Shown here: one piece after another, positions 23,889 to 35,884 of the stretch
Layout: each line of letters starts with the position of its first letter
Position numbering within the stretch: the first letter of the stretch is position 1
Origin: Symsagittifera roscoffensis
Taxonomy: Eukaryota; Xenacoelomorpha; Acoela; Convolutidae
Length of the DNA stretch: 64,000 bases
NCBI RefSeq assembly: GCF_963678635.1
Contig: NC_087068.1
Span: 10,670,027 to 10,734,026, forward strand
Direction: 5' to 3'
Position numbers and translations under genes: made by a program
Notes under the pieces: model-generated
The model's input: the letters and a program-made list of their open reading frames with translations, nothing else
What the model was told of the DNA's origin: nothing
Database searches by the model: none

Positions 23889-23901
23889 GAAGGGGGGAAA
23901 G
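23889..23901 (+). other. Polypurine tract of the Gypsy remnant
   Basis: GAAGGGGGGAAAG, all purine, lies directly before TGGTACGGCG and 80 bp after the coding tail. This is the position of the plus-strand primer in LTR retrotransposons. Confidence 0.6.
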
Positions 23902-24163
23902 TGGTACGGCGGGTGTACCTCCCATTATGTAACGTAACTCGTTGTTTATTGAATTGATTGTAGAGGTCATATTGTTAGTCTGAGTGAGTTGATGATTATG
24001 TCAAGGCCGGTACTTGCCGACCATGTTAATGTTCAGTGCTGAATGAAATCACTCTCTCGTTATCTGGTGAAAGATACAGATATCTCAACATTGCTTTATT
24101 AACCAATTCACATTTTATTACAATTACTTTTGTAACTAAGAGTTTGTCGGTTGACATTCCACA
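23902..24163 (+). repeat. Putative 3' LTR of the Gypsy remnant
   Basis: Starts TGGTACGGCGGGTGTACC immediately after the polypurine tract and would end ...GACATTCCACA, giving TG...CA termini and a length of about 262 bp. There is no second copy in the window, so the right edge is inferred; it coincides with the start of a MITE. Confidence 0.5.
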
Positions 24164-24358
24164 GAGGCCAAACTGTGCATTTGTGAATTGTACGCGGATT
24201 TCGCAACAAGGACGCTCTTTTTGTTCTTCTTCTGTTATTTCATTGTCTTTGATCGTTCAGACAAAAATTAAACGTGTTTAAAGACTTGCCTCTGGAATGC
24301 AGGAACATACAGACACAAAATTTTGCGCCTGTCCAGTGCACAGTTTGGCCTCGTAATG
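24154..24358. mobile_element. Short MITE, second copy
   Basis: Homologous throughout to 2396-2597. Its right end TGCACAGTTTGGCCTCGTAATG is intact; the left end keeps GAGGCCAAACTGTGCA but the outer bases are altered (CATTCCACA), possibly because it inserted at the LTR edge. Confidence 0.75.
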
Positions 24359-24364
24359 TTGAGC

Positions 24365-24480
24365 AGTGGCTTGCGCAGAAATGTTTCCAGGGGGGAGCTC
24401 TAGAAAAATGGATGTCGTTAAGTTATACCAAAGGGAGACCCTTGGGAAAAAATTTGCAACCAGAATTCAGGCCAAATTTT
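24365..24480 (+). mobile_element. hAT-like element fragment
   Basis: Contains CCAGGGGGGAGCTC, then ACCAAAGGGAGACCCTTGGG, matching the block TACAAAGGGGGACCCTTTGG of the complete element at 32013-32350. Ends are not preserved. Confidence 0.45.
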
Positions 24481-26890
24481 TTTCTATTTAACTAAAAACT
24501 TGACACAATTACTCATTTTTTGTAGAAATTATCCAGTTATTTATTATCTTTTATTTCTTGAGTGATGATTCCTAATCGATTTGTAATCAATATATTTTTT
24601 CTGCTTTTAGAACCTTATCTAATCAATGCTCTGCCTCCTATAAGATCGTATTCATTCGTTGTCGCCGCATAGTTTAGTTAAGTACAACTAACTCACTCCT
24701 TCTTGGCAAAATTTTGTTTGATTTGACAACTTCCTTTGCCAAAGTTCCGTTTGAAATTAGCATTTGAAACAAATTGTTGCTTTGTAGTCTGGTGATAGGT
24801 CAGCTTAGTGAAAGATCGGTTAAGTAAAAGACCTAGCATCGCTCACATTTCAATGAAACAAATTTGTTTTTTAGTTTTGCAGAATATAATTTTTTGCCGT
24901 AATGCCTCATTTTGTAAAATAAAAGAGTACAATTTTAAATTTTAATTATTTCACAGATAAACCTCAGAAGAGGTTGTGGATATCCAGAATTTTTTTATGA
25001 ACCTTGTTCATTTATCCACGGAAAATTTTTGTTCTGATTGCAATTCCTCCTGAAGTTGTCCTTGAAGTATGCGCTTTCTCATACTTTAGAAGTAATGAAC
25101 TTCCATAATACTATTGACATAAAACTTGGATTAAAAAATTTCCATCAATCGAAAACATACTTTTAAATGAAATCGTTGCAAAATTATTTTAAAAATATCT
25201 TCTGCTCTGACTGTTTTTAATTGCTAAGAGTTCTATAATGTCAGATCATGTAAATGAAAACATGAGAATTGTTTTAAGGCGCCTGTGAAATCTATAACAG
25301 TTAAAATGACATATTTCGAACTTTTTGCGATGAAAAAATTATGAAAAATTCTCCAAAAGTTCAGGCTTAATCATTTTGAGCGAATCCATTATTTCTAATT
25401 CTGAACTGACTTCAGCCTGCTATTATTAGAAAAATCACTAATTTTTTTTTTACTTGCAATTGTTGTCACTAAAATTATTTTTTGTTTTGATAGTAATTTT
25501 TTCAATACCAAATGTGTACACGCCAATTACAAATTCATCAACTTCGCGCCTACTCTATTAACTATTAAATATAAATTGGTTGTTTCAACTCTGCATATAA
25601 TTTTAGCCAGAATTGCTGGTTGCTTTTGCATAGAATGATAGTGCGTTAATTGTCCCAAGTTTTTCAAATTAGCAATTTTAAAATCCGCATAACATTATAA
25701 AAAACTATTGCTCATTTTAGGCCTACGGAATCAATAGCTCTGATATGAATTTTAAAAATCCAGTCAAAGAAGACTGGTTAAAAATTTGTCTCAAGAAAAA
25801 ATCACAGCTAGTACAACCGTTCTCTCACTTAAAATCGGAATATTTACAAGATTTTTTTTCATTCTGTCATTTTAAAGTCGGATTAATTACCCGACGCTTT
25901 TTAACCTACGAATCAATTGTAATTTTTGGAAAATTGGAATAGTTCGATTGTACACAACAGCATAGTAACATATTTTCAACGTACATTTGAAAATTTGCAT
26001 TTAGGGAAAAAATTGAAAACTTTTGAAGGGTTTTGAGCGCGAAAAAAATGCTTTCACTTTTTATGATTCGAAAACAATTTAATTTAATCTTTGAAAAAAA
26101 ACAACCGGGTTTGGATATTGACTAATAACTGTTTTTTTTTTCAGTTCAAATTAGAACATTCATTTCTGTAGCAGAAAAATTAATTGAAAAATTTTTATGA
26201 TATATTCGATGCAGTATTTATTGAAGAAAGATAAGTTAAAAATCGAACTGACACTATCTTAAGAAACTCAGTGATCAGAAAACGTTTTTTAAAAAAAGAC
26301 ACGCAAACAACAATCTTTTCAAAAATAAGTAAAAATGAGAACATTAAAAAAATCAAATTTGAAAAATTTATAAAGAAAAAAATTAGTCAAATGAAAAAAA
26401 AATGTTTATTTTTTGAGTTATATTGACTTTTTGCGCCATCTCCAAAAAAAATGTCAAAAGAATTACCCAAAAAAAAACAAAAATCATGATTGATCAAGGT
26501 TGCTGCATTTGACTTATAAGCTGTTTGATTTTTTTTTTGCTTTCGTCTTGCAAAGATTGTTGTCATACAAAAACTCATACAAAAACATTTATATAATTTT
26601 CATTTATGGAGCCAAAACTTATCATACAATTCCATACAATTGCATGTAAAAAATCGAAACAAAACAGCTGGAATAGTGTTTTTTATAGCATTCGCCTGAC
26701 AGATTTTTTTCCACGATTTAAAACGTATCACATTTTCCCTTGATGTAATTTTTCGACTACTTTTCAAATAGTCAAGAATTAAACGTTAACCACAAAACAT
26801 AATAGCCTCATAAAATCTAATCACAAAATTAGAGAACAAGAAGACAGAGTTTATTTTTTTATTCTCAAAGAAATATAGCATTCAGAAATT
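24481..26890. other. AT-rich non-coding DNA
   Basis: Long A and T runs, no supported gene. The open frames here, for example 25745-25942 and 26387-26578, have no protein features beyond composition. Confidence 0.45.
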
Positions 26891-29623
26891 CACCACGTTT
26901 GTCGGATAAAGTATAGTAGCTCACAGAGAAGTATCACGAATTTTTTTTTATATCAGGGACTGAAAAATGTGGTATCTTTTTTGAAAATCGTCGTTTGCGT
27001 GTCTGTGACCAAACTCCTTCTAAGATAACATTTGCGGGACCGTGAATTTTTACATGTATATGCATTTGAAAACAAGGAATGAGTTTTTAAAATCTTTTAG
27101 AACTTTCTTTAAAAAAACGCCAGAAATCGATAGAAAAAAGATTTAAAAGACTTCTACGTTTATTTTGCAGCTCATTTTCATTAAAAGCTGAGTTTAACCC
27201 GTTCCTGGTTTTTTCAGTTAAGTCCACTTCTAATCAAATTTTATATTATTAAAATTTTCTGAAGCACTGATCAGAAAAATTGAGATAAAATTTCAAACTA
27301 ATAGCACTTTTTCGTGGAGAAAAAAGTTTCAACATGTATCGTCTTAATTTCTTCGTTTCTTTTTCATGTAACCAGCACGGTCAATATTCAATGTTTTGCC
27401 TAACGAATTTTTAACATCGCTTGATTTAATTTTAATCACGACTTAACCCGAGTAAATTGACTGACGGAATCAATTGGATATTAATTGGATTTACGATATT
27501 AATTCCTTGGTCAGATTTTCAGAACAAATGGATTCTCGAGATTAGATACCGGACTACAAATGGCAGTAAAAAATTTAAGAACATTCAAAAATAATTCTAG
27601 TTAAAACAAAACACTAGATTTTTTTCTGCAGAAAACATTGCGACTGTGCTTGCACGGAATAACCAAAAGATTACAAAGTGCAATAAGCAAAATTGTTTTG
27701 TTATAAACAATGTTTACCTCAATATTAAATTGACAGAACATGGGTTGTTGGCAATAATATTGCAGATAAACACAATTTAGATATTTACCTTGTATATCGG
27801 AGAAAGTATAGTACTCTACACAGAAGTATAACGAAAAAAAAAGAAAATTTTCAGGCTTTAAAGTTATATAAGTATTTAAGTTCAGTTGTTGAAGTATGTG
27901 GCCTCATTTTTGAAAATTGTCTATAAACTATAAACTTAATAATAAAAAATATAATCAATTCTGGTTGCTTAATTTTTGTATCAACCGTACAATCGATACC
28001 CTTTCCCTAAATGCCCTCTCGTAAAATAACCTCTAAGCCATATAATAGTTTGATAAATACTTCTTTATGAAATATACATCACGAATAAACGCATGAACTA
28101 ATTTGTACTACAGCTTCGCGGTATGAGATAACAATTGTATAAAGCGATTCGCATAAATTAATTTTTTTAAATATTTTTTTTCCATGCTAAAAACTGTTTT
28201 TTTTTCATGAATTGATATAAGCCATGCTTGACTTTTATTCCTCACAAAGCTTAGTTTTTTACAACCTAAAAGGATCTGAAGGTAGAGTGCATATTTGGTT
28301 TGGTAATGTCTACAACAACCATTTGTGTTCGAACAACCCTTGAAGTTTTTCCGATGCACCACTTTATAGTGGAGCACGCACAAAAATTATGCAAAAAATC
28401 ATCCAAAACTTTGATTTTTGTCATCATGTCACTGACTGATAACAGTTTGCTGTAAAAAAAATCAACTCGAATTAATTAGTTTGTGTATAAAGCACTTTTC
28501 TGTTAAACGCGTAATGATTTTTCACCGTTCATGAGCTTACTCCAACCATCGTTTTTTCTAAATATAACCAGTGCGTTTAATCTTCAACTTTTCGCTTAAG
28601 CGAATTCGCCTAAAATGGCCTGTTAAAAATTAAATCTAGTTTTCATTGGAGCGAACTGACCGATAGAAAACTTGATCATTTCGGTTTACGACATTAGTGC
28701 CCGGGTCATAATTTCCAAAGAATTTGATTCAAGAGATTAAGTACTATTGGCGATATATTTTGTGTTATTACTAAACAAAAAGAACAAACGCTGAATAAAA
28801 GTTAATAAATACCATGTTAGCATAAGGCTAACCGTTAATTTATTTGAGAGCTGATTTTCTTTAACGAGAAAATAGTGAGAAAGATCAAAAACTGAGATTT
28901 CTAAAAATTTTGAAATTCTACAAGATTGATTTGAATTTCTCCGTTTCTGAATGAAAAAATTGTTTCTGAAAAGACAAATTTCTCAGTTTAGTTGGGAAAA
29001 AATTGTTCAAAATAGATTCATGAATTAAAAATAGTTAATTTTTCTTGTAGAAGCAAAATCATGCAATTTGAAATTTTGTGTTTTTCAACGATTTTGTGTC
29101 ATTTTGATGCACAAAGCAATAAAAACTTATTTAATGCTCCAGCGTTTTCAGGCCATTAGATTATTATTTTGTTAAGCTAGAGATAAATCTAAAACATTGA
29201 CTACCTTCTTAATTGCTTCATCTGTGTAAATTAATCAAGTATAAAAATTTTACAAAAAATTGATAAGAAACGGATATGCCATTCAAGGCCTACGATTTGA
29301 ATTATGGTTAAAACATATCGTTTTTTTTCGACGCGTTGTAAATTTCAATAACAAATAAAAACTAATTTTTCTGTTGTTTTCTCCCTAAAGTCCCTGGCTT
29401 ACTTCATCCCTATGCTTTCTAGATTTTTTTGTTTTTTATCGCAAACGTTCTTTTTTTTCTCAGAAAACGTCAGGTTGAATTAAGGTTTTTATTTTTACCT
29501 ATGCTCAATAGCGTGCCGAGAGGGCGAGTGATGAGTAAATAACATCACTCAAATCGGGTTGCCAATTTCGGAAAAAGGAATTATGGTTTTTTCAAATTCG
29601 CCCATGTGTGTACTAAAATTCAA
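26891..29623. repeat. Diverged direct repeats in AT-rich DNA
   Basis: GTCGGATAAAGTATAGTAGCTC..CAGAGAAGTAT.ACGAA near 26900 recurs as ATCGGAGAAAGTATAGTACTC near 27800. The stretch 27440-27560 (GACTGACGGAATC...GATTCTCGAGATTAGATACC) recurs as 28650-28745 (GACCGATAGAAAA...GATTCAAGAGATTAAGTACT). This indicates an old duplication of 0.9-1.2 kb. No coding feature is supported. Confidence 0.5.
28230..28455 (+). repeat. Diverged copy of 30305-30585
   Basis: Shared blocks in order: AATGTCTACAACAACCATTT, GAAGTTTTTCC, GGAGCACGCA.AAA, and ACTGACTGATAACAGTTTGC against ATTGACTGATGACAGTTTGC. Related sequence is also present inverted at 31160-31370. Confidence 0.55.
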
Positions 29624-29878
29624 CAAGAATGCTCGTATCAGGGCAAAGCCCTGAATATTCCGACTGCCCGCTAAATTGCGTTTTTAAAAATTCGCGTTTT
29701 GAAACAAACCATCAAGGTATTATTCTAGCCAGCAAAGCTGCACGTTAGCCTATTGAAAGCATACTCGCTTGGCAATCCCAAGATTTCCAGATCAAAGCAG
29801 TCAACTTTTCTAAAATCGATCTGAATAAAAAAACCACACGGGCATATATATTTCTTCTTTCTTCGAAAGTCGGAACAA
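29624..29878 (-). mobile_element. Hairpin-ended nonautonomous element, copy 2 (short)
   Basis: On minus it begins TTGTTCCGACTTTCG (reverse of 29864-29878) and ends GTCGGAATATTC, AGGGCTTTGCCCT, GATACGAGCATTCTTG. Only about 255 bp, so most of the interior found in the 532-bp units is deleted. The perfect stem AGGGC/GCCCT is kept. Confidence 0.75.
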
Positions 29879-30479
29879 CACGCACGAACATCAAGCTAAC
29901 CATCTTATACAGCATAATTAAAACAAGTAGCGAGCCAAGGTGAGAGCTGGCGGAAAGGGTTGGTAGTGGCGGTTTTGCTTTTTCAATTCTGGATGCCAAT
30001 TTTTTCTGCAGGGAACTTCTGGCATACTATGGATCAACCCTTAGAACGCCCACTAAATGCCCTCTCGTAGAACCTCTTCTTAGCAATTTAAAAGTTTTAA
30101 AAATAACTATTTTATAAAAAGCAACCGAATAATTGAATTCAATAAATTGGACTACAAATTCACGATAAGAGAGGGAATTTCTGTTAAAGGATTTGCCTAA
30201 ATTAACGCTGTTAATAATCTTTTTCTTGCTGAAAGCTGTTAATTATGAGCCAATATAAGCCATAACCGAATCTGAATATTCTCCCTTATTAAATAATGTG
30301 GAGTTAGATTGTACAATTGTTTTGGTATGTTTACAACCACCATTTTTCTGTTTGAACCGCCTTTCAAGTTTTTCCAAGGGCGCGTTTTGCGCCACCATAC
30401 ACCAAATTTTAGAGTGGGTAGACCAAATTTTAGGATTTTATGGAGCACGCAAAAATTAAATACAAATCTTTCGAAAAAC

Positions 30480-31255
30480 TTAATTTTATTCCTAAAAGTT
30501 CAAAACCAACAAGGTCGACGAAGTTTTTCAGAAAATAACCTTAAAAATAACTGCGTACGTTATTGACTGATGACAGTTTGCTAAAAAACACATGTTTGAA
30601 GTCAGTGTTTTGTAACATTGCAGATTCAGATCTGGACACGGGGCTTCAATAATCAGGAAGGAGTGCGTTTATATTAACTGTTAATTTCAAATAGCTCCAA
30701 CAAACTTTTTTAAACCTGTTTTTTCTAAAATTGCCCGCTAAGCCAAAGCTTTTTCAAAGAGGGTATTATAGATATTAGGGTAATATAGATATATTAATTA
30801 TGCGCAAGTGAAATTTAGCTTCATTTGGAGTTATTCAAGTGAAAAGCTTAGGTTGTTTCAGTTTTAAAAGAAATTAAGGTAATTGAAATTTTATCAATTT
30901 AAATTAAAGTTTAATTTCAGTTTCGTGACTAAGCTTAGCGGGCAATTTTAGTGAAAACAGGTTTAAAAAGTTTGTCAGAGCTATTTGAAAATAAAAGTTA
31001 ATTTAAACGCACTCCTTCCTCACTATTGATGCACCAGGTCCAGATCTGAATCTGAACCTGGGGCATCTTTAAAACCTCTGCAACTTCAAAACCTCTGCAA
31101 CTTCAAAACCTCTGCAAGGTTACAAAACACTGACTTCAAACAGGTGTTTTTTTAGCAAACTGTCATCAGTCAGTGGCGTACGCAGTCATTTTTACGGTAA
31201 TTTTTGAGAAATTTCGTTGACCTTGTTGCTTTTGAACTTTTAGGAAGAAAATCAC
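30480..31255. repeat. Foldback: ~270-bp inverted arms
   Basis: Left arm about 30480-30750 and right arm about 30930-31255 are inverted copies. Paired blocks include AAGTTCAAAA.CAACAAGGTC, GACTGATGACAGTTTGCT, GTCAGTGTTTTGTAAC, AGATTCAGATCTGGAC, GAAGGAGTGCGTTTA and AAATTGCCCGCTAAG. The centre (30751-30929) is AT-rich. The right arm also carries three tandem copies of a 17-bp unit (TTCAAAACCTCTGCAAC, 31068-31117), explaining its extra length. No reading frame. Confidence 0.8.
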
Positions 31256-32012
31256 AGTTTCGAAATATTTATGTTTAATTTTTTGTAATTTTTTGCGTAT
31301 TCTGAGAAATACAATTAGTGTCGTCTAAAAGTCCCACCAAAAGTGGTTGTGGTCTTAACAATGGTAGTCGTCTGATTTTCCTGACACCGTCGTAAATTAG
31401 TACCAATGGGGGGCTTTTTGAGTAGCCAGGAGCTGGAAATGCCCTCTAAAGCCGCCCTTAAACTCATCAAGTAATTTTTATTTAATTGCAAACAGCTCCG
31501 TGTAAAATAATCACTGCTGGTTGTTCAATCTTCAATCAAATTATTATCCTATCTTTGGGATGATAGAAGTTAATATGAAGGTTTTGCAATTGTCGAATCC
31601 AACTTCAGTTTTGGAACGAGCGTACCTTCAAACTCACTTAAGTCTACGAGCTTCTCCTGACTGTCATAAAAGTTGTCCCAAGGTTTATAAATTGGATATG
31701 GCAGAATGGGAGAAATTCGGCCAGATTTTGTAAGAGCAGAAAAGTTCAAATGACTGAACTTGTGATGGATGATCGGCACTTAATAAAGAGGAAATCCTAA
31801 CTATATTATGTGCAGTGGAGACCTTGTTTTGTGCGGCAAAATAAAATTGATTTGAAAATTTCTACCGCATGGATTGGTTTCTGCCCAAATTCTAAGCCGC
31901 GTCACTGGGATAGAACATTTGGCGAAATAAACAAAACAGCTGCAAAATGAAAACTGTTCAACTAGTTTTTGAAACGTTTTGGCTAAAAGTTTACGTTTTT
32001 TTGACATGTATA
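31256..32012. other. Non-coding; weak open frames only
   Basis: 31310-31370 continues the inverted similarity to 30305-30400. Two overlapping opposite frames at 31521-31733 and 31570-31779 have no recognisable domain, and the plus one lacks an ATG at its 5' end. Confidence 0.4.
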
Positions 32013-32350
32013 CAGGCGCTGATCTAGGAATTTCTCGAGGGGGGGGGGGGGGGGGGGGGGTTCGTCGGATTTTCAAAAAAGTTTTGAAATTTTTGTCGAT
32101 GTTTTTAGGTCGACTAAATTGATTTTTGAGCTCTCCCCAAACACTATACAGACCCAAAATTGACCAAAATTTCTGATTTTTGAAAACAGGCCAAAAAAGT
32201 TGTTTTCAGGCACTTTTTGGAAAATTTCGACCAAAAAATCGCAAAAATGGGTATCTCAGAATAGTACAAAGGGGGACCCTTTGGGTCGGCAGGGGGTCAA
32301 ATCCCTGAAGAAAGGCAAACGCTCCCCCCTCCCCCCCAAATCCGCTACTG
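32013..32350 (+). mobile_element. hAT-like nonautonomous element with 8-bp target duplication
   Basis: Ends are CAGGCGCTGATCTAGG and, reversed, CAGTAGCGGATTTGGG. The flanks CATGTATA (32005-32012) and TATGTATA (32351-32358) match at 7 of 8 positions, the target-duplication length of hAT elements. The CAG-G-GCGGAT start followed by a G run is a common nonautonomous hAT plan. Inside are a G homopolymer of about 22 at 32039-32060 and a C-rich run before the right end. No transposase. Fragments of the family lie at 2110-2335, 2655-2720 and 24365-24480. Confidence 0.75.
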
Positions 32351-33116
32351 TATGTATATTATCTTACATCTGTAGTACATAATCATTAAATATTGGCATT
32401 AGAGGCGCCTTTAGAAAGTTTTCAAGCTTGATATCTGCAAAGGGTGTATCGAATTAATTACAAAGGGAGGTACCTTAAAAACATTTGGCAACCAAATCAT
32501 TTGACAAACAACCCCTCCCTTCCGTTTACCTCGCATGCTACTTCCCCTAGAAGTAAAACTCTGTTCAATCAGTTTGACTATAGTTCAATGTTTTTTGAAT
32601 TCTAAAAGTAAGGTCAAGACATAAACTGGCGGGCATACAGTTAATAAATTATGTCATCAGAGTTTATCAGAGTGCAACAAGTATTGACAAAAAAGACTAT
32701 TAAAAGTGGTTTAAAAACTATCGCAATTTCTTTAATTGTTAAGCACAATCCCTCTCGCGATCTTGTATGTTTCGCCCTAATTATAGTGTCAGGGTTAACT
32801 CAAAGTAAATTTCAAATTTTGTACCAAACCGGTGTGTTCATTTAGTAATTTGATATTCTCGTGTCATTGGTTTTAACCGTTCGCTCTTAAAAGGAAAACC
32901 AGAAACTCAAAAGCAAACTAAATGCTTATGATTTGAAGTCAAAGTAGTATTTTTATTTATCGAATTAACAAATCATCAGGAAAGATCCATATTTGCAATT
33001 CTAATGTCAAGGCATTATAATCATCTAACTTTCAGTAGTACCCACTTGAAAATTAGAAATCAGTTGCTTGAAATCAGAAATCAGTTTGACTAAAATTCAA
33101 TAAAATAGTTGTTTAA
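32351..33116. other. Upstream flank of the lipocalin gene
   Basis: No supported gene. The frame at 32651-32845 is ATG-started but featureless. No clear TATA box within 100 bp of the lipocalin start. Confidence 0.4.
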
Positions 33117-34542
33117 ATGACTTCCGTTTGTGGAACAATCGCTGCCTTGATTTTGAGTATAGCAACCCTTCAAGGGTTAAATGCTATCCGGCAATTCGGA
33201 ACTTGTCCGCAGTTTTCCCCGGTTGAAATTGTGAGAAGAGATTTGGCGGGTGATTGGTTTGCAATCAAGACTTCTGAGAGGGCGGGACGGGATGACGATG
33301 ACCATACTCAGACGTGCTTGAAGACAAGTTTCAGACCCATGGCATCTGAAACAGGTTTTAAAAATTTTAATTTTGAAGTTTTGAACAAAATTATTCGTTA
33401 AAATAAAAAAATTAATTTTAAAAAAATTTAACTGTCTGTGGAATGATTTTATAAAAAAAAACATCTCAAATCACCCAGTCCCCTCCCCTAATGCCAATTT
33501 AGTTTTTTCAATTGGCCGCAATACATTTGAAAAAAGACAAAGTATCAGTCTGCTTTGATTATAAAACCTACTTTGAATAGAGCACAGAAAAGTCTGCGAG
33601 TGAAAAAAAATGGTGTGACACGAAAATCTTACAAGACCCCTCAAAAAAAATTGTGCCAACTTTTTGTTGTAACAAATTTTTTGCTCTGTTTTCGGACTTC
33701 AAGTGTGTTCGTTTGAATTTATGCGGCCAAAAAACTTCTTTTTTACAGAAATAAAAAAACATCAGAAATATTGAACTTATTCAGTTATTTTTATACGAAG
33801 TTAGAAAAAGTTGAATTTTTTTATTTCATACAACGGAAAATCAATTAATATAATATTGAAAATTGTTGTAAGTTTATCATGTAAATTACTAAATTTCTCC
33901 ATCATCCTATGTGATCACAAGTTTCAGACTTTCTCATTAACAGGAATTGAGTTTGAAATCCTGTCTGCCTTCTACGACGGGGAAAACTTTCAATCCAAGT
34001 CTGTCAGGGCCAAACAAGTCTACCCCAACTCAGAGTGGAGCTCAGGCGCATTCCAGCTGAACCTTGCCGACCTTGTGGAGCCTCTGATTCCGAACTCCGG
34101 AGACCCACAAGACCCCGACTCTGAAGACTACGATGATGAGGAATCGATGTACCCCCACCCGAACTTCTTGATTCTCTATGTCGATGAGTCATTTCTTGTT
34201 GTTTCATACTGTGATCAAATTGAACCGTTAGTGAAAAACGAACAAATGTGGATTCTGTCACGTGAACAGTTTCCAAACATAGAAAAAGTCGGAAGAGTGG
34301 AGTCGAAACTATTTCACACGGAAATTGACAATTTTCAGATGTTTGAAGTTGATCAGGAAACTTGTTCATCCTCTGAAATGCGGCAAAAGTTTCCATTCAG
34401 AGCACTTTTGCGTGTTGGTGATGACCCATTTGAAAGCGACCAGGCTTATTTGAAGTATTTGACATGTCTCAATCAAGCGACAACCATGATTCAAATCGAT
34501 CTCTGCGTCAACTACCTTAATATGGGCTTTTTTGGACATTGA
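33117..34542 (+). CDS. Secreted lipocalin-family protein, two exons
   Basis: Coding exons 33117-33354 and 33944-34542 join across a 589-bp GT-AG intron in phase 1 (AAACAG|GTTTTA and TTAACAG|GAATTG), giving about 278 residues. Residues 1-23 are a hydrophobic signal peptide (CGTIAALILSIATLQGLNA). The mature part opens with G-x-C-P, then the lipocalin first motif (DLAGDWFAIKTSE, with G-D-W for G-x-W). The second exon has strand-like sequence, then motif 2 (NFLILYVDESFLVVSYCD) and motif 3 (MWILSREQ). Several cysteines could form the usual disulphides. Lipocalins bind small hydrophobic ligands outside cells; the ligand here is unknown. Unusual is an acidic loop of about 25 residues (GDPQDPDSEDYDDEES) before motif 2, and the length exceeds the usual 160-200 residues. 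Confidence 0.85.
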
Positions 34543-34813
34543 CAACATTTTGATAATCTCAACTTGAACTAAAAGCTATTAGATTGTGCCTTAAAGTCTA
34601 TATTTTTGTACAGAAAGTAATTTTATATTAAAAACTAGCATTTTTCAATCCCAAAGTAAGAACACGGCTTCAATTTTAATGACCAAAAGTGAAGAGGAAA
34701 AGTGAAGAGGACAAAAGTTGCTTAAACATTTAATATGATCCAACATTAGTATGATGCAATTTGTTTTGCGAAAATTGCGACCAAAGTTATATCCCGAAAA
34801 TACGTCATTATTG

Positions 34814-35345
34814 TTGTTCCGACTTTCGATACGAAAATAACGGAATGTTTGTGCTCAGGGTGGGTTTTTTTTTCTTCAGACAAGTTTCGACTTTTTAACT
34901 AGCCATTTTTGACGAATTTTTTTTAATATCATTCAAAAGGTAGTGTTGTCTTGAGCTTAAATTTGAAAACATATTTCACCTGTGATCATTTTTCGTAAAG
35001 TTATGAGGGTTTAAAGATTGCCATTTTGACCAATTTGGGACAATTAACGAGCGATATAATTCGCGCTATTAACGCGTAAGCGGAGATTTAATCCGTCATA
35101 TAAATCGTTCCAAATTGGTTGAACGAAGCTTATTTGCCATTATTGATTTGTTACAAGGAACAAAATCTCTCTTTTTGTACATTGTATGGCGTGTGGGGGG
35201 ATGATTTTCATTTAAAATTTCAAATTTTAGAAAAAAAAATTTCATTTTATTTTATTTCATTTAATTTTTTTATGTTATTACTGCTGCTCCATCAACCCTA
35301 AAAGGCAGTCGAAACATCCAGGGCTTCGCCCTGATACGAGCAGTC
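34814..35345 (+). mobile_element. Hairpin-ended element, dimer unit 1 (532 bp)
   Basis: Begins TTGTTCCGACTTTCGATACG and ends GGCAGTCGAAACATCC, AGGGCTTCGCCCT, GATACGAGCAGTC. GTTCCGACT at the 5' end is repeated inverted inside the 3' end, before the 13-bp hairpin. The interior includes a self-complementary block (GCGATATAATTCGC followed by TAACGCG). No open frame of note. This plan matches nonautonomous Helitron2/Helentron elements; no helicase or Rep gene is seen in the window. Confidence 0.8.
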
Positions 35346-35884
35346 TTGTTCCAACTTTCGATACGAAAGTAACGGAATATTTGTGCTCGGGTGGGTTTTT
35401 TTTTCTTCAGACAAATTTCGACTTTTTAGCTAGCCATTTTTGACGGAATTTTTTTATATCATTCAAAAGGTTTTGTTATTTTGAGCTTAAATTTGAAAAG
35501 ATATTTCACCGGTGATCTTTTTTCATAAAGTTGTGAGGGTTAAAAGATTGCCATTTTGGCCATTTTGACCAGTTTGGGACAATTAACGCGCGATATAATT
35601 CGCGCTATTAACGCGTAAGCGGAGATTTAATCCGTCTTATAAATCGTTCCAAATTGGTTGAACGAAGCTTATGTGCCATAATTGATTTGTTACAAGGAAC
35701 GAAATCTATCTTTCTGTACTTTACATGGCGTGTGAGGGGATGATTTTCATAAAAAATTTCAAATTTTAGAGAAAAAAAGTTTCATTTCATTTTATTTCTT
35801 TTAATTTTTTATGTTATTACTGCTGCTCCATATACCTTAAAAGGCAGTCGGAACATTCAGGGCTTCGCCCTGATACGAGCAGTC
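35346..35884 (+). mobile_element. Hairpin-ended element, dimer unit 2 (539 bp)
   Basis: Begins directly after the 3' end of unit 1 with TTGTTCCAACTTTCGATACG and is near-identical to it to the end (GGCAGTCGGAACATTC, AGGGCTTCGCCCT, GATACGAGCAGTC). The head-to-tail junction without filler is what rolling-circle replication would leave. It is followed by TTGTTTTTTTAG, where the host element resumes. Confidence 0.8.

Noticed and set aside
31801-32157. Minus frame with a run of prolines
   Set aside because: The prolines come from the G homopolymer inside the hAT-like element.
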